Assembly (NCBI RefSeq): GCF_020884795.1
Contig: NZ_BBZF01000016.1
Location: 107,060-154,165, forward strand
Direction of reading: 5' to 3'
DNA from: Micromonospora okii
Lineage (GTDB): Bacteria > Actinomycetota > Actinomycetes > Mycobacteriales > Micromonosporaceae
DNA: 47,106 nt
In this document: positions 46,546 through 47,106 of the stretch, piece by piece
Numbering within the stretch: the first letter of the stretch is position 1
How the letters are laid out: each line of letters begins with the position of its first letter
Notes under the pieces: model-generated
Database searches by the model: none
The model's input: only the letters and a program-made list of their open reading frames with translations
What the model was told of the DNA's origin: nothing
Program-made: the position numbers and the translations under genes

Positions 46546-47106
46546 ATGCGCCGTCCCCAGCTGGACATCCAGCTGAAGACCCCCGACCAGATCGAGAAGA
46601 TGCGTGCCGCCGGCCTGGTGGTCGCCGAGGCGCTGCGTCGGATGCGGGAGGCGGTAGCCCCCGGGGTCAGCACCGCCGACCTGGACGCGATCGCCGAGTC
46701 GACCATCCGGGAAGCGGGCGGAACCCCCTCGTTCAAGGGCTACCACGGCTTCCCCGCCTCGATCTGCTCCTCGGTCAACGAGCAGGTGGTCCACGCGATC
46801 CCCGCGCCGGAGCAGGTGCTCCGGGAGGGCGACATCATCTCGATCGACTGCGGCGCCGTCCTCGCCGGCTGGCACGGCGACGCGGCGATCACGGTCGGCG
46901 TGGGGGAGGTCGACCCGGCGCTGCTGAAGATGGCCGCGGTGGCCGAGGACGCGATGTGGGCCGGGATCGCCGCCGCGGCGCGCGGGGCGGCCAGCGGCCG
47001 GGGGCGGCTCACCGACATCTCCCACGCGGTGGAGAACGCGGTCCGCAAGGGCGGTCGGTACGGCATCGTCGACGGCTACGGCGGGCACGGCATCGGCACC
47101 GAGATG
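46546..47106 (+). CDS. map: Methionine aminopeptidase, type I (C-terminus outside window)
   Basis: 187 codons are visible from ATG 46546. The metal-binding residues SIDCGAVLAGWHGDAA (two Asp) and GYGGHGIG (His) are present, and the frame is still open at the edge. Removes the initiator Met from nascent proteins. TAGAGT at about 46478-46483 could be a -10 box in the 90-base gap after adk. Confidence 0.96.
   Translation, partial: MRRPQLDIQLKTPDQIEKMRAAGLVVAEALRRMREAVAPGVSTADLDAIAESTIREAGGTPSFKGYHGFPASICSSVNEQVVHAIPAPEQVLREGDIISIDCGAVLAGWHGDAAITVGVGEVDPALLKMAAVAEDAMWAGIAAAARGAASGRGRLTDISHAVENAVRKGGRYGIVDGYGGHGIGTEM

Overview
This is a GC-rich actinobacterial chromosome segment, most likely from the Micromonosporaceae (Micromonospora/Salinispora relatives). 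The evidence is the base composition, the frequent GTG/TTG starts, the gene order rpmG-hadA-hadB-tRNA(Trp)-secE-nusG-rplK-rplA seen in actinobacteria, the zinc-type S14 and EF-Tu/RpoB sequences of actinobacterial type. The family assignment is inference; actinobacterial origin is secure. Two thirds of the window is core translation and transcription machinery.

Left part (1-2.7 kb), all on the minus strand: the N-terminal half of a secreted surface protein with a DUF11/DUF7507-like module, a GAF-SpoIIE (PP2C) phosphatase, and a YajQ-family nucleotide-binding protein.

Accessory zone (2.8-9 kb): a functional tRNA-Tyr gene is the left end of a decayed integrated element. A 35-bp copy of the tRNA 3' end recurs at 6540-6574. 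Three different tyrosine-recombinase relics (3070-3344 minus, 5555-5813 plus, 6575-6690 minus) and a primase-polymerase relic point to repeated integration and loss of actinomycete integrative elements (AICE/pSAM2-like). Between the att copies lies a broken C5-DNA-methyltransferase whose catalytic Cys is Ser and which is fused to an integrase tail. It is divergent from an apparently intact MrcB_N-DUF3883 protein, a candidate nuclease that has lost its methyltransferase partner. To the right are a WYL regulator divergent from an alpha/beta hydrolase, and a twice-frameshifted winged-helix pseudogene.

9.3-12.1 kb: a 46-residue secreted-peptide gene with its own hairpin terminator, then a large membrane-anchored GAF-GGDEF-EAL protein. 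12.1-18.2 kb: tRNA-Thr, tRNA-Met, rpmG, the dehydratase pair hadA-hadB, tRNA-Trp, secE, nusG, rplK, rplA, and an ABC ATPase/permease pair placed between rplA and rplJ.

18.2-27.6 kb: rplJ-rplL behind an L10-type leader with an intrinsic attenuator, then rpoB and rpoC, which are separated by a 21-bp perfect stem. RpoB carries Asn at the position equivalent to E. coli Ser531, in the rifamycin pocket. 27.7-29.8 kb: two small multi-TM proteins and a long non-coding stretch with two identical dyads spaced 42 bp.

29.8-47.1 kb: the str operon (rpsL-rpsG-fusA-tuf), then the fused S10-spc operon (rpsJ through rplO), a terminator, and secY-adk-map, the last cut by the window edge. These genes make the ribosome, the elongation factors, RNA polymerase and the Sec translocon. 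Most junctions are overlaps or short gaps, so coupled translation is expected; the longer gaps hold hairpins or promoter-like elements.
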